DNA of 64,000 nt from Dichetophora obliterata (Eukaryota; Arthropoda; Insecta; Diptera; Sciomyzidae), in assembly GCA_963920525.1 (NCBI GenBank), contig OY986438.1:48020288-48084287 (forward strand). Direction: 5' to 3'. The position numbers and the translations under genes were made by a program. The notes beneath the pieces were generated by a model, which was not told the DNA's origin, searched no databases, and saw only the letters and a list, made by a program, of their open reading frames with translations. Positions 43,901 through 46,917 of the stretch are shown piece by piece. Numbering within the stretch: the first letter of the stretch is position 1; each line of letters opens with the position of its first letter.

Positions 43901-46900
43901 TTAGCACTCTCCAATCTTATCCAAAGCTTTTACATACTGTTTCTTTAGTTAAATTTTTATATGAAGTGGTGGCAAAATTATTTTTTTCTCGACATATTAA
44001 TGGATCATGAACGATTTTATTTATGCCTACTGTCATATTTGTTCTGGATAGCCAAACTTTACTAGTGAATTGCTATTTTTTTGCACGGGACAGTCGTAGA
44101 CAAGAAATAGACACAGACAACATGGATATTTAGTGTAGCTACCTTGCTGACCCAATAAAAAGTTAACCAATTTCAAATCAACACACACTGACCACTGGTG
44201 TTGAACATATACAATTTTCTCTAAACTAAGTTTGATATTTTGAAATTATTCTTTAAGATTTGTTGAATGTGCTATCGTAATTGAAGCTTATATGTTGCTA
44301 TTATGCAGTAACACACATTTTAAACTTATTTTCGAGTTATCTACGAAGACCCGTTGAACTTAAAAGTGCAAGAATATTCTTACAGTATACGATTTTCTCC
44401 TCCTTTGCAAAGTATTGAAGAATATCTCGTTCTATAGTCCGGTAAGTTTTAACTGATACGCCAGGCTGACGACAACGTTTTTCTTTAAGTCCTGATGCTA
44501 GAAGCTCCGCTGATTTTTTGGATAGATTTAGATCTCGAGTTTTCCCTTGCGTATTTATTTAGAAGTTTTTTATCAAAATGAGATAACATCATTAAATGTG
44601 AATTAAGGCAAAACACTGGATTTTAATGAAATATGGCTTATTTTCTTTGTAACATATGTGTGTTTATAACTTTATATCAAAAAAGAGCTATTTTAACGTT
44701 TTTGAATTTTTATGAATTACTAGCTGAACCCGGTGTGCTTCGCTACTCCCCTCGTTATAAAATAAAATTAAAAGTATTTATATATTTTTCACGCCATCGA
44801 ATTTTCGAAATAAGTCCACCCCAGCGCCACCTACCGTGTCCATTTATACACAAATTATTTTCTTTTGATCAAACAAACATACATTCTGAATTTCAGTTAA
44901 ATTGTCCATAAATTCAAATTTTCGATATAAGTCCACCCCAGCGCCACCTATCGGGTCCAAATATAGCCTATGTTACCCACCGTACCAAGATGAACATTAC
45001 CTGAAAATTTCATCAAAATCGGCCCAGCCGTTTTGGAGTCCATACGTTACATACATACACACATCCTATTTTATATATATAGATGAAATAATAAAAAGTT
45101 TAAATTTTGCATAAGAAAATGTTTTTTTCAGAAGAACTTTCACAACATTTCCGAAACTATTCAGCTAATTAAAAAATAGTGTAGATTTAACTTGAGGCAT
45201 TTTACCTGCAAATTTTTGGATTTTTTATTTTACCAAATCAGACTTACTGTTCTGGAGTAATGTTAAATTCTGTGATGAAACCTCCTTAATTTAAAAAAAA
45301 ACGGTTTATCGCGAGCACCGGAGTCAATTCAAATAATCTAAATAATAGGCTAAGATCTTCATTAATGTATATACTAAAATTGACTACGAAATCCCATGCC
45401 GCAGAATCAGTGTTACCCTGTGTTATCAATGATTTAGGTGAGTAAGAGAAGCATTTTCTTAAAATTTGAAAGATTTAAATTGAATGAAACAAAAATAAAA
45501 TCCATTTGTTTGCATTTAAGACGAAAGTTCACGAGTAAAAAAAAATAGTGAAACGTAGTTATTTTCTTAGACCTTATTAAATTCCCTTCATGATGATGTA
45601 ATGTTGATAGCTCGCAGATTTTTCTATGATTTTTGGGAATTTTGTGAACAAAAATAGAACATGAAAAATTAGTAAAAAATTTAGTTTCGTCTTCAAAAAC
45701 ACCATTAAATATCACACATACCAAAAACAAATTACACGGACAGTCTTACCTGTTTGTATGTGAAAAGAAAAAAAATTAAAGATTTTAATATTCTTTAAAA
45801 AAGTTACAGAGCAAACGTTGTTTGAGCTAATTTCAAGCAATTTTAAGGCTGTTTTCGAGGCTTCAAATGAAAACCGGATGGATATTTTCCACTAACGATA
45901 CCAATCTTTTGATGCAGATCTTATTTTTTAACTTCATTCTATTAGAAAATGCTGGTGGAGCGAAAAAAACCACCTTTGCCTTTTTGGGTGTTCTAATGCT
46001 TATGGTGTCTTCTGATCCACTTATTAGTTATTATTAAAAAAAAAGATTAAGAATAAGAATTTCAAAGTGAGGTTTTGTCTGATATAAAATATTTACTCAA
46101 AAAAATAAATAAATTAATAAGAATAAATTCATAAAACCAAAGTGTTAAATTCGTAAAAAAAGTTGGAATATGAACAGACAAAAGAAAATTACATATTTTA
46201 GGCATTAGAAACGAAACTTCATCATAAAATATGAAAAGATCTTTGGGCTTAGAGTCAGCTGCGTTATAAACTTCTATTGCACAAAACTATACGGCATATG
46301 AGTATAGTTGCACTTAAATTTTACATTGATTTTTGTCAGCTTCTCACCTTAAAATGTTTTGAAAATATTTTGCTCAAACTCTCTGCTTACAAGTTTTATG
46401 TTAAACCAACTTAAGCACTCTGTGTCCTCAAATTCTAAATTTCGAGTATATGTTGATAAGAGTTAGCATATTTCTGTACATATTCTAGAAGAATAATTCT
46501 GAACTAATTGTAAATTGTAAGATAAAAATAATTGCTTTGCATTGTTGAATTTTAGTCGTGCCAAGAAAAAAAAAACAAAAATAAAAGTTGAGTGTCTGTT
46601 TGTACGATATTGACACTTGTGTACATACCAGGCTAACTTAAAAACACAATAAAAAAAAAAATGTTTTTCAATGTTAAACTTGACGTTGCCAAGGTTTTCC
46701 CTATCGAATTTTTTTACCTATGAACAACGCTACTCGCTGTAAACACATAAGTCACTGAATCCACCGCATTGAACAACATCGGCAAACAAATTAGTAAAAA
46801 AATAATTATTTGAAACTTTCCAAACTGTCCGATGCGTTCGAGTATTGTATCCAGTGTACAATCATCATCCTTTTCGGTAGAACCCGCACATTCTACTTTA

Positions 46901-46917
46901 GCGACTTTGTCCGACAT
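4822..46917 (-). CDS. SLC22-type organic ion transporter (six exons, complete)
   Basis: Multi-pass plasma-membrane carrier of the major facilitator superfamily, SLC22 (organic cation/anion/carcinine transporter) branch; substrate cannot be told from sequence. Exons on the minus strand: 46917-46718, 8327-8081, 7185-7082, 6079-5310, 5242-5061, 4998-4822; all introns are GT-AG and the phases join, giving 1680 nt and 559 residues, the usual family length. Order: cytosolic N-terminus with [12 protein letters not shown]; first membrane segment (~36-60); large extracellular loop rich in Cys and N-glycosylation sites (NIT, NAT, NNS); CGDEWKLT before segment 2; MFS motif [10 protein letters not shown]; the PESIRWLLS central loop; DRIGRR in the second half; [14 protein letters not shown] and [14 protein letters not shown] near segments 10-11; PETTNLILP; a Lys-rich tail KKKKN. 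No stop or frameshift is seen. Intron 1 (46717-8328, 38,390 bp) is packed with transposons; the rest are 895, 1002, 67 and 62 bp. The main uncertainty is whether exon 1 belongs to this gene; the phase and the conserved 'VVHR-C-N-I-T-E-C' join support it. Confidence 0.88.
5061..5242 (-). CDS. Transporter exon 5 (segments 10-11)
   Basis: Acceptor attttcag|AT, donor TTG|GTTAGT. Encodes a highly conserved stretch including [19 protein letters not shown] and [15 protein letters not shown]. 182 nt, in phase with both neighbours. Confidence 0.9.
5310..6079 (-). CDS. Transporter exon 4 (segments 3 to ~9)
   Basis: The largest exon, 770 nt, between TTTTCAG|A and CCCAG|GTTTGC. It completes SDRYGRS, carries the membrane segments of the first half, the [20 protein letters not shown] central loop, and the second-half [11 protein letters not shown] motif. 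Confidence 0.9.
6588..6825. repeat. Inverted-repeat element in intron 3
   Basis: tcgcaaataacgttgtaa near 6588 is repeated inverted near 6825 (ttacaacgttattcgcga). A related half lies near 583-610. It is probably a MITE; no target duplication resolved. Confidence 0.5.
6831..7032. repeat. Fold-back element in intron 3
   Basis: Arms of ~90 bp: ttgttaac... with tgtttgttg and tcaaaacaaaattt at 6831-6930, inverted at 6960-7032. It lies just 50 bases inside the donor of exon 3 and has no ORF. Confidence 0.6.
7082..7185 (-). CDS. Transporter exon 3 (CGDEW motif and MFS loop 2-3)
   Basis: Acceptor attgcag|TTT, donor AG|GTATGT. Encodes [15 protein letters not shown] through GGLISD, the segment 2 and loop 2-3 signature. 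The final Arg codon is split with exon 4. Confidence 0.9.
7226..7904. repeat. Fold-back built of GATTACGATTGCAATCGTAATC-like units (intron 2)
   Basis: Ends CTGGGC...GCCCAG. The left half (7226-7480) and right half (7690-7904) are mirror images containing repeated aatcgtaatc/gattacgatt palindromes and a paired 'cattcgatgaagg'. About 680 bp, non-coding, between exons 2 and 3. Confidence 0.7.
7902..8043. mobile_element. Short MITE with CAGTAGTGGAATTC ends
   Basis: 142 bp with 14-bp inverted ends CAGTAGTGGAATTC / GAATTCCACTACTG. It abuts the previous fold-back and lies 38 bases from the exon 2 donor. CAG...CTG ends are hAT-like, but I find no clear 8-bp duplication. Confidence 0.6.
8081..8327 (-). 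CDS. Transporter exon 2 (large extracellular loop)
   Basis: Acceptor ...catatcattag|A; the first base completes an Arg codon split with exon 1. It encodes [20 protein letters not shown] and onward to KEVTIANE: four further Cys-bearing segments and three potential glycosylation sites, typical of the SLC22 loop between segments 1 and 2. Donor GAG|GTGAGG. The acceptor has a weak pyrimidine tract. Confidence 0.85.
8400..8730. repeat. AT-rich cluster of TATTCAT/ATGAATA motifs
   Basis: Intron 1 just upstream of exon 2. More than a dozen attcat/atgaat words in both orientations, so the stretch can form many stems. Otherwise unrecognised; it also lies where the exon 2 branch point would be sought. 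Confidence 0.45.
9164..9963. repeat. (CATCT)n pentanucleotide array
   Basis: Degenerate catttcatct at 9164-9265, then an uninterrupted run of CATCT units from 9266 to 9963 (698 bp, about 140 copies). On the transcript strand of the transporter this is (AGATG)n inside intron 1. It ends CTCATCT-CAT-AGATGAG, a short palindrome. The reading frames through it are open on the plus strand only because the unit lacks stops; this is not a gene. Confidence 0.98.
9964..10436. other. Intron 1, nothing recognised
   Basis: AT-rich sequence without ORF, repeat or splice evidence that I can support. Confidence 0.4.
10437..11575. repeat. Inverted-repeat element with internal ~172-bp tandem repeats
   Basis: The ends share tttttgtataacttcg..gttttta.ccgatcgtaaaaaa, at 10440-10500 and inverted at 11510-11575 (about 55 bp, several mismatches). 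Between them, at ~10940-11340, a degenerate unit of about 172 bp is repeated twice plus a partial copy (anchors 'gaataaatcattcataatacac' variants, 'gataccaaaatttcacgaat', 'agcattt.gtctagagcg'). No transposase. Probably a non-autonomous transposon; class unknown. Confidence 0.6.
11576..13379. other. Intron 1, nothing recognised
   Basis: AT-rich. Minus-strand ORFs of 109 and 146 codons (12567-12896, 12940-13380) lack motifs, and the second has only low-complexity composition. A GC-richer patch at ~13090-13150 may be repeat-derived. Confidence 0.35.
13380..13905 (-). mobile_element. LINE 3' fragment (reverse transcriptase C-terminus)
   Basis: Minus-strand reading in shifting frames gives the C-terminal region of a jockey/CR1-like ORF2: '[16 protein letters not shown]', then '[16 protein letters not shown]', '[20 protein letters not shown]', '[12 protein letters not shown]'. 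Frameshifts separate the pieces, so it is dead. The RT relic at 17190-17660 on the same strand could be its upstream part, displaced by later insertions. Confidence 0.7.
13921..14200. repeat. Interspersed repeat starting aggttaggttaggttaagg
   Basis: A GGTTAGGTTAGG head, then 'gtggcggcaggtcttaagaccagcccacttagagcc' spread over about 280 bp. I recall a very similar head from interspersed repeats of many fly genomes. Non-coding, ends uncertain. Confidence 0.5.
14521..15693 (+). mobile_element. DD41D-type mariner, inactivated
   Basis: 1173 bp; inverted ends TAAAGGGTGTTTTT... at 14521 and 15693, flanked by TA (14519-14520, 15694-15695). The ends pair for about 28 bp with small indels. The body encodes one transposase broken by a stop and frameshifts (separate entry). 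Inserted in intron 1 in the sense opposite to the host gene. Confidence 0.85.
14599..15480 (+). pseudogene. Broken mariner-superfamily transposase
   Basis: The N-terminal helix-turn-helix part ([19 protein letters not shown]) and a second DNA-binding domain run to a TGA at ~14889 that replaces a conserved Trp codon. Reading resumes as [11 protein letters not shown]. In the catalytic core the first acid is changed (FSNEAHFWL, where relatives have SDEAH), the second is present (FQQDGATC), and the region of the third is lost to a frameshift after ~15370, followed by a remnant [16 protein letters not shown]. Dead copy. Confidence 0.85.
15694..16499. other. Intron 1, nothing recognised
   Basis: AT-rich sequence. 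A 112-codon plus ORF at 16291-16629 runs into the adjacent MITE and has no motif. Confidence 0.4.
16500..17086. mobile_element. Harbinger-like MITE, copy 1 (split by a hAT MITE)
   Basis: Ends AAGGCTATTTAAGCG (left) and AATAGCCTTA (right). The interior (gctgtgagcacctcgccatgtg, cgaggtacaaaaaacacgtc) is shared with copies at 54986-55200 and, inverted, 62545-62864. A 241-bp hAT MITE has landed in the right half. The ends and short flanking T/A words resemble PIF/Harbinger elements; class is inference. Confidence 0.75.
16732..16972. mobile_element. hAT MITE nested in the Harbinger-like MITE
   Basis: 241 bp starting CAAGCGCGTCGGAAGCG and ending as its near-complement CGCTTCCGACGCCAATG. Exact 8-bp target duplication CTTCTTTG at 16724-16731 and 16973-16980, diagnostic of hAT. 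The right end carries the G/C-rich run typical of some hAT ends (gcaactgcccccttgcccccc). Removing it restores a sequence matching the copy at 62.7 kb. Confidence 0.88.
17190..17660 (-). mobile_element. LINE reverse-transcriptase fragment
   Basis: Minus-strand translation gives RT blocks: [37 protein letters not shown], and after a frame change [14 protein letters not shown]. Stops and shifts break it. No ends found. It could belong with the fragment at 13380-13905. Confidence 0.75.
17661..18295. other. Intron 1, nothing recognised
   Basis: AT-rich, no ORF of interest and no clear repeat. Confidence 0.4.
18296..19744 (-). mobile_element. Tc1-like element with doubled terminal repeats (IR/DR), inactivated
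   Basis: Ends CAGTGATGTGCAATAAAATA (left) and the matching inverted end finishing at 19744 beside a TA. Each end has an inner copy of the same motif (tgtgacttgaaatatagcca near 18492; ggctctattttagcgcat near 19530), the IR/DR layout known from several Tc1 families. About 1.45 kb with a broken minus-strand transposase. Confidence 0.8.
18600..19343 (-). pseudogene. Broken Tc1-type (DD34E-class) transposase
   Basis: Reading from 19343 downward: [32 protein letters not shown], then [16 protein letters not shown] with the first catalytic Asp and [16 protein letters not shown]. After frame changes come [18 protein letters not shown] (second Asp) and, near 18690, [14 protein letters not shown] in another frame (Glu). 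At least two frameshifts and a stop. Confidence 0.85.
19745..20572. other. Intron 1, nothing recognised
   Basis: No gene. The phrase tgtcgcgtgagttacg occurs twice (about 20148 and 20353) and a variant near 22638, probably part of an old dispersed repeat. Confidence 0.4.
20573..21505 (+). mobile_element. DD41D mariner with internal deletion
   Basis: 933 bp, ends CAGGGTTGTCAATATTC and the inverted GAATATTGGCAGCCCTG (28-bp repeats with a few mismatches), flanked by TA at 20571-20572 and 21506-21507. The catalytic half of the transposase is intact, but the N-terminal half is mostly deleted (separate entry). Rather well preserved, so probably a fairly recent insertion. Confidence 0.9.
20687..21389 (+). 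pseudogene. Internally deleted DD41D transposase
   Basis: The start ATG at 20687 gives about 30 residues ([20 protein letters not shown]...) and then shifts out of frame at the deletion junction. The frame from 20772 runs open to a stop at 21389 with all three catalytic acids: [15 protein letters not shown] and [10 protein letters not shown]; 41 residues separate the second and third, the spacing of the 'rosa' (DD41D) mariners. The C-terminus ([14 protein letters not shown]) is complete. The DNA-binding domains are missing, so it cannot act alone. Confidence 0.88.
21762..21804. repeat. (CAA)n microsatellite
   Basis: Imperfect CAA/TAA run. On the minus strand it reads as poly-Leu; not a gene. 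Confidence 0.9.
21805..22812. other. Intron 1, nothing recognised
   Basis: No coding signal. A small inverted repeat gagtttcagttac / taactgaaact occurs at 22437-22487. Confidence 0.4.
22815..23040. mobile_element. Small MITE with GTATGCTGT ends
   Basis: Ends TAGTATGCTGTTG and CTACAGCATACTA, about 226 bp, with TA at both borders. The right two thirds (gtgttgagtctataccaaaatttt.gcg, gaattaaatgcctaaaaattttcg) recur at 34100-34255, a second, 5'-shortened copy. Confidence 0.6.
23050..23384 (+). mobile_element. Internally deleted mariner relic
   Basis: The 84-codon plus ORF (23122-23376) joins a mariner N-terminus ([18 protein letters not shown]) directly to the first catalytic block (SDEAHFWL). 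The following '[10 protein letters not shown]' corresponds to [10 protein letters not shown] in intact relatives with frame drift. gggcgtttttttagctgcatg at 23051 may be its left terminal repeat. The right end is cut by the LINE that follows. Confidence 0.65.
23385..23812 (+). mobile_element. 5'-truncated LINE with RNase H/zinc-knuckle tail (I/jockey-like)
   Basis: Plus translation from ~23430: [20 protein letters not shown] and then [21 protein letters not shown], the Cys-Cys-His-Cys end of ORF2 seen in I/R1-type LINEs. Then ~220 bases of 3' UTR and an A-rich tail (taaataaaaaaaaaa) ending at ~23812. Inserted into a hAT transposase relic. Confidence 0.75.
23813..24110 (-). pseudogene. hAT (BED-finger type) transposase relic
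   Basis: Minus-strand [73 protein letters not shown]. This order (VVDA...KCR.LV.HF..S..A...L, LKQDVSTRWNS, MLER) is the core of ZBED-like hAT transposases; the 'TRWNS' block is damaged. Only the middle remains; the LINE tail interrupts the 3' side. Confidence 0.65.
24111..24766. other. Intron 1, nothing recognised
   Basis: AT-rich; may include further decayed hAT sequence near 24110-24240, otherwise featureless. Confidence 0.4.
25030..25816 (-). pseudogene. Broken Tc1-type DD34E transposase
   Basis: Minus strand from 25816: '[20 protein letters not shown]' (DNA-binding end), 'ARLKFPKIF', '[17 protein letters not shown]' (first Asp). After frame changes come [19 protein letters not shown] (second Asp) and [16 protein letters not shown], with Glu 35 positions after the Asp. 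The C-terminus is again out of frame. Stops and shifts make it inactive. Confidence 0.88.
26289..26456. repeat. Near-perfect palindrome (61-bp identical arms), MITE-like
   Basis: 26301-26361 and 26383-26443 are exact reverse complements over 61 bp, separated by a 21-base loop. Pairing continues outward with mismatches to GG(A/G)CA(G/A)TTCAC ends. The outer word resembles the Harbinger-like ends elsewhere in the window, and it lies inside the right arm of a Tc1 element. Transcribed as part of intron 1 it would form a long stem. Confidence 0.9.
26504..27453. other. Intron 1: TTG-rich repeat, LINE-like A-rich tail, TA repeats
   Basis: A (TTG)n-like stretch occurs at ~26690-26760. On the minus strand, an (AAATA)n tail at 26957-26982 after 'gtaaaggtttagcaatc' looks like the 3' end of a minus-strand LINE. 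A TA-rich run occurs at 27309-27329. GC-rich 26810-26950 is unrecognised. No gene. Confidence 0.45.
27454..27584. repeat. Near-perfect hairpin with 54-bp arms
   Basis: 27454-27507 pairs with 27531-27584 with one mismatch, leaving a loop of 23 bases. The arms contain gatttgcgctttacattatt and tttttcac.gggtgcacac. It explains why ORFs on both strands here have the same peptide ([14 protein letters not shown]). Could be a MITE or a source of double-stranded RNA. Confidence 0.9.
27585..28005. repeat. Probable dispersed repeat ending cgacccgcccta
   Basis: Non-coding. The end aaataaatcgacccgcccta is a word I recall from ends of insect interspersed elements; partner end not found. Other phrases (cttttgaaccgttggaccaa, tttttgagttatgga) are typical of repeat families. 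Confidence 0.35.
28697..29457. mobile_element. P-like TIR element carrying a ribosomal protein pseudogene
   Basis: 761 bp. Left end CAAGGTATATTTAACATGG and right end, inverted, CAAGGTACATATAAGAAGG, both followed by TAGTGT. Direct repeat GTTCGTGAT flanks it (28688-28696, 29458-29466) and is single in the empty site near 33700. The 8- or 9-bp duplication and the end sequence are closest to the P superfamily (8 bp); a Mutator-type element (9 bp) is the alternative. No transposase inside; the interior is largely an RpS21-like sequence. Confidence 0.85.
28993..29224 (+). pseudogene. RpS21: Ribosomal protein S21 (eS21) pseudogene
   Basis: Intron-free copy of the eS21 coding region in the cytosolic small-subunit protein family. 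Three frames are needed: MKNDD..., then [19 protein letters not shown] and [17 protein letters not shown], then [17 protein letters not shown] and [11 protein letters not shown] followed by TAA. Two frameshifts (near 29010 and 29127) and an early stop a few residues short of the usual end make it non-functional. AATAAA follows at 29249-29254, but no poly(A) tail is seen. It lies wholly within the TIR element, so it was either captured by it or retroposed into it. Confidence 0.88.
29553..30036. mobile_element. P-like MITE with CATGATAC ends
   Basis: 484 bp. Ends CATGATACAAAGAGCTACAG and inverted CATGATACAAAGAACTACAG, with about 30 bp of pairing continuing into taaagtatt. The flanks GATAAAATC and GATAAAAAC form an 8-9 bp near-identical duplication, and the insertion is missing from copy 2 (33780-33800). 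CATGAT ends with an 8-bp duplication are those of P elements. No coding capacity. Confidence 0.82.
30156..33025. repeat. Composite of nested 'ACTAGC...TATAGAT' repeats
   Basis: The outer ends actagcaaatatccgctgcttcgcctgcg (30149) and caaaatcggttcagcggttaccgagc...tatataatagtatagata (to ~33020) are the head and tail of one short repeat type, also complete at 44721-45085. Inside lies a second one with 'ggcagacgttgtcctgccgcagacc' (~31600) and 'cgtatagataga' (~32215). 31200-31213 is a C run. The space between is unrecognised; an ORF at 31408-31632 is a shadow. Confidence 0.5.
33033..33893 (+). repeat. 0.85-kb repeat, copy 2 (uninterrupted)
   Basis: Direct duplicate of copy 1 at 28021-30155 without the two P-like insertions. 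It carries the single target words gttcgtgat and gataaaatc. Differences from copy 1 are few point changes and small indels. Confidence 0.85.
33894..34518. other. Intron 1, partial MITE copy, otherwise nothing
   Basis: 34100-34255 repeats most of the MITE at 22815-23040. The remainder is AT-rich and unrecognised. Confidence 0.45.
34519..37640 (+). pseudogene. Decayed transposase-like gene of unassigned family
   Basis: Three plus-strand islands in order. 34519-35058: [35 protein letters not shown] and NEKHACVPA. ~37200-37300: [18 protein letters not shown] then [13 protein letters not shown]. 37375-37575: [20 protein letters not shown]. These motifs (a GRPxKSF start, [30 protein letters not shown]) recur, as I recall, in large uncharacterised proteins found in many copies in invertebrate genomes, so a transposon-borne gene is likely; function is not established. 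Stops and frameshifts abound, and ~35060-36900 between islands is AT-rich and unrecognised. Confidence 0.6.
37641..37754. other. Short unrecognised spacer
   Basis: Between the decayed gene and the LINE fragment; no signal. Confidence 0.3.
37755..38433 (+). mobile_element. 5'-truncated LINE on the plus strand, first part
   Basis: An open stretch to a stop at 38148 gives [20 protein letters not shown], then [15 protein letters not shown] and [20 protein letters not shown], the C-terminal region of a jockey/CR1-like ORF2. The 3' sequence continues to 38433, where the minus-strand LINE begins. 41160-41485 looks like its displaced 3' end, so this LINE was probably split. Confidence 0.75.
38434..41150 (-). 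mobile_element. LINE family L, copy A (5'-truncated)
   Basis: 2.7 kb, the longest of three copies in the window (others at 59180-61515 and 62443-64000). All share the same 3' terminus, reading catgcaataacaatagag on the plus strand, with no poly(A) tail. The 3' UTR is about 220 bp. It is truncated inside the endonuclease domain near 41150. It appears to sit inside a plus-strand LINE. Confidence 0.88.
38655..41145 (-). pseudogene. LINE ORF2: endonuclease end plus reverse transcriptase, one frameshift
   Basis: 41145 to ~40000: end of an AP-type endonuclease ([17 protein letters not shown], then [12 protein letters not shown]), linker, and [18 protein letters not shown] one-base shift near 40005 moves to a frame open to 38655: [74 protein letters not shown] (the YADD catalytic box), then the C-terminal [10 protein letters not shown] and [16 protein letters not shown]. 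Jockey/CR1-type; clade not settled. Apart from the shift and truncation it is well preserved. Confidence 0.88.
41160..41485 (+). mobile_element. 3' end of a plus-strand LINE with (AAAT)n tail
   Basis: Non-coding sequence ending ccttgcttggcc followed by attaataaataaataaataa, a LINE-type tail at 41456-41481. Its position directly behind copy A of family L suggests it is the continuation of the LINE at 37755-38433. Confidence 0.6.
41531..41547 (+). repeat. 17-bp direct repeat, left copy
   Basis: aatgcttatggtgtctt, identical to 45995-46011. The pair brackets the long-inverted-repeat element. Confidence 0.9.
41975..43141. mobile_element. Nested fold-back element with TGATCCATTTATATG ends
   Basis: 1167 bp. 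TGATCCATTTATATGTTG at 41975 and its exact complement ending at 43141. Arms pair for about 290 bp (cacggtggattta, gggtcccaattt, cttacaactcaa, gagctcacctgataaatcca), the right one containing ~190 extra bases (42790-42985). It interrupts the left arm of the larger element between words that are contiguous in the right arm (…catt|g.taa…cacaggg). Confidence 0.8.
42400..42560 (+). pseudogene. C-terminal remnant of a transposase-like ORF
   Basis: Plus translation in the loop of the fold-back gives [20 protein letters not shown] then NAVLTHQEG. The pattern VVND.AERGVALI..FN is one I recall from the C-terminus of uncharacterised, high-copy arthropod proteins. About 45 codons, then frameshifts. Confidence 0.45.
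43675..44545 (-). pseudogene. Decayed gene of an unassigned transposon-borne family
   Basis: Reading down the minus strand across frames: [88 protein letters not shown], then an open 60-codon end [34 protein letters not shown] and GNHKASEY. The order RDLNLxK / YC.D...L / LGQQGGYTK.PCFLC / LPPLHIKLG / [11 protein letters not shown] / FLGN is, from memory, a conserved protein annotated only as uncharacterised in many invertebrates. Function unknown; transposase is an inference from its place between inverted repeats. Many stops. Confidence 0.6.
44721..45085 (+). repeat. Complete short interspersed repeat (ACTAGCTGAACCCGG...TATATAGAT)
   Basis: About 365 bp from actagctgaacccggtgtgc to atcctattttatatatatagatg. 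An internal tandem: 'aagtccaccccagcgccacct' occurs at 44815 and 44935. The tail 'aaaatcggcccagccgttttggag' is typical of this widespread repeat class. Class (SINE, MITE or LINE tail) unresolved. Confidence 0.65.
45995..46011 (+). repeat. 17-bp direct repeat, right copy
   Basis: Exact match of 41531-41547; see the element between them. Confidence 0.9.
46012..46717. other. Start of intron 1, nothing recognised
   Basis: The first 700 bases of intron 1 behind the exon 1 donor. AT-rich, without repeats or ORFs that I can support. Confidence 0.4.
46718..46917 (-). CDS. Transporter exon 1 (start codon to residue 66)
   Basis: Starts at ATG 46917-46915. Encodes 66 codons plus two bases, with an acidic N-terminus and the first hydrophobic segment ([15 protein letters not shown]...). 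Donor CATAG|GTAAAA at 46717. Family members begin with the same ILExIGxFGKFQ pattern, which supports this start. Confidence 0.85.

Larger units (their letters stand above)
41548..45994. mobile_element. Long-inverted-repeat transposon-like element with 17-bp flanking duplication
   Basis: 4447 bp. Left arm 41552-41974 continued at 43142-43510; right arm 45095-45872 inverted; arms pair over roughly 0.8 kb with moderate divergence (shared words include gctcaaacaacgttt, gacgaaactaaattt, atttccgaaactattcagct). The right end extends ~120 bp beyond the pairing. Contents: a nested 1167-bp fold-back (41975-43141), a decayed minus-strand gene (43675-44545) and a short repeat (44721-45085). Flanked by an exact 17-bp direct repeat, unusual for any cut-and-paste class. 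Confidence 0.75.

Noticed and set aside
46714..46917. Exon 1 as a leftover of a separate, tandem transporter paralogue
   Set aside because: Its donor phase (2) matches exon 2 exactly, the joined protein is full-length, and no other transporter exon is seen in the window; transcript data could still overturn this.
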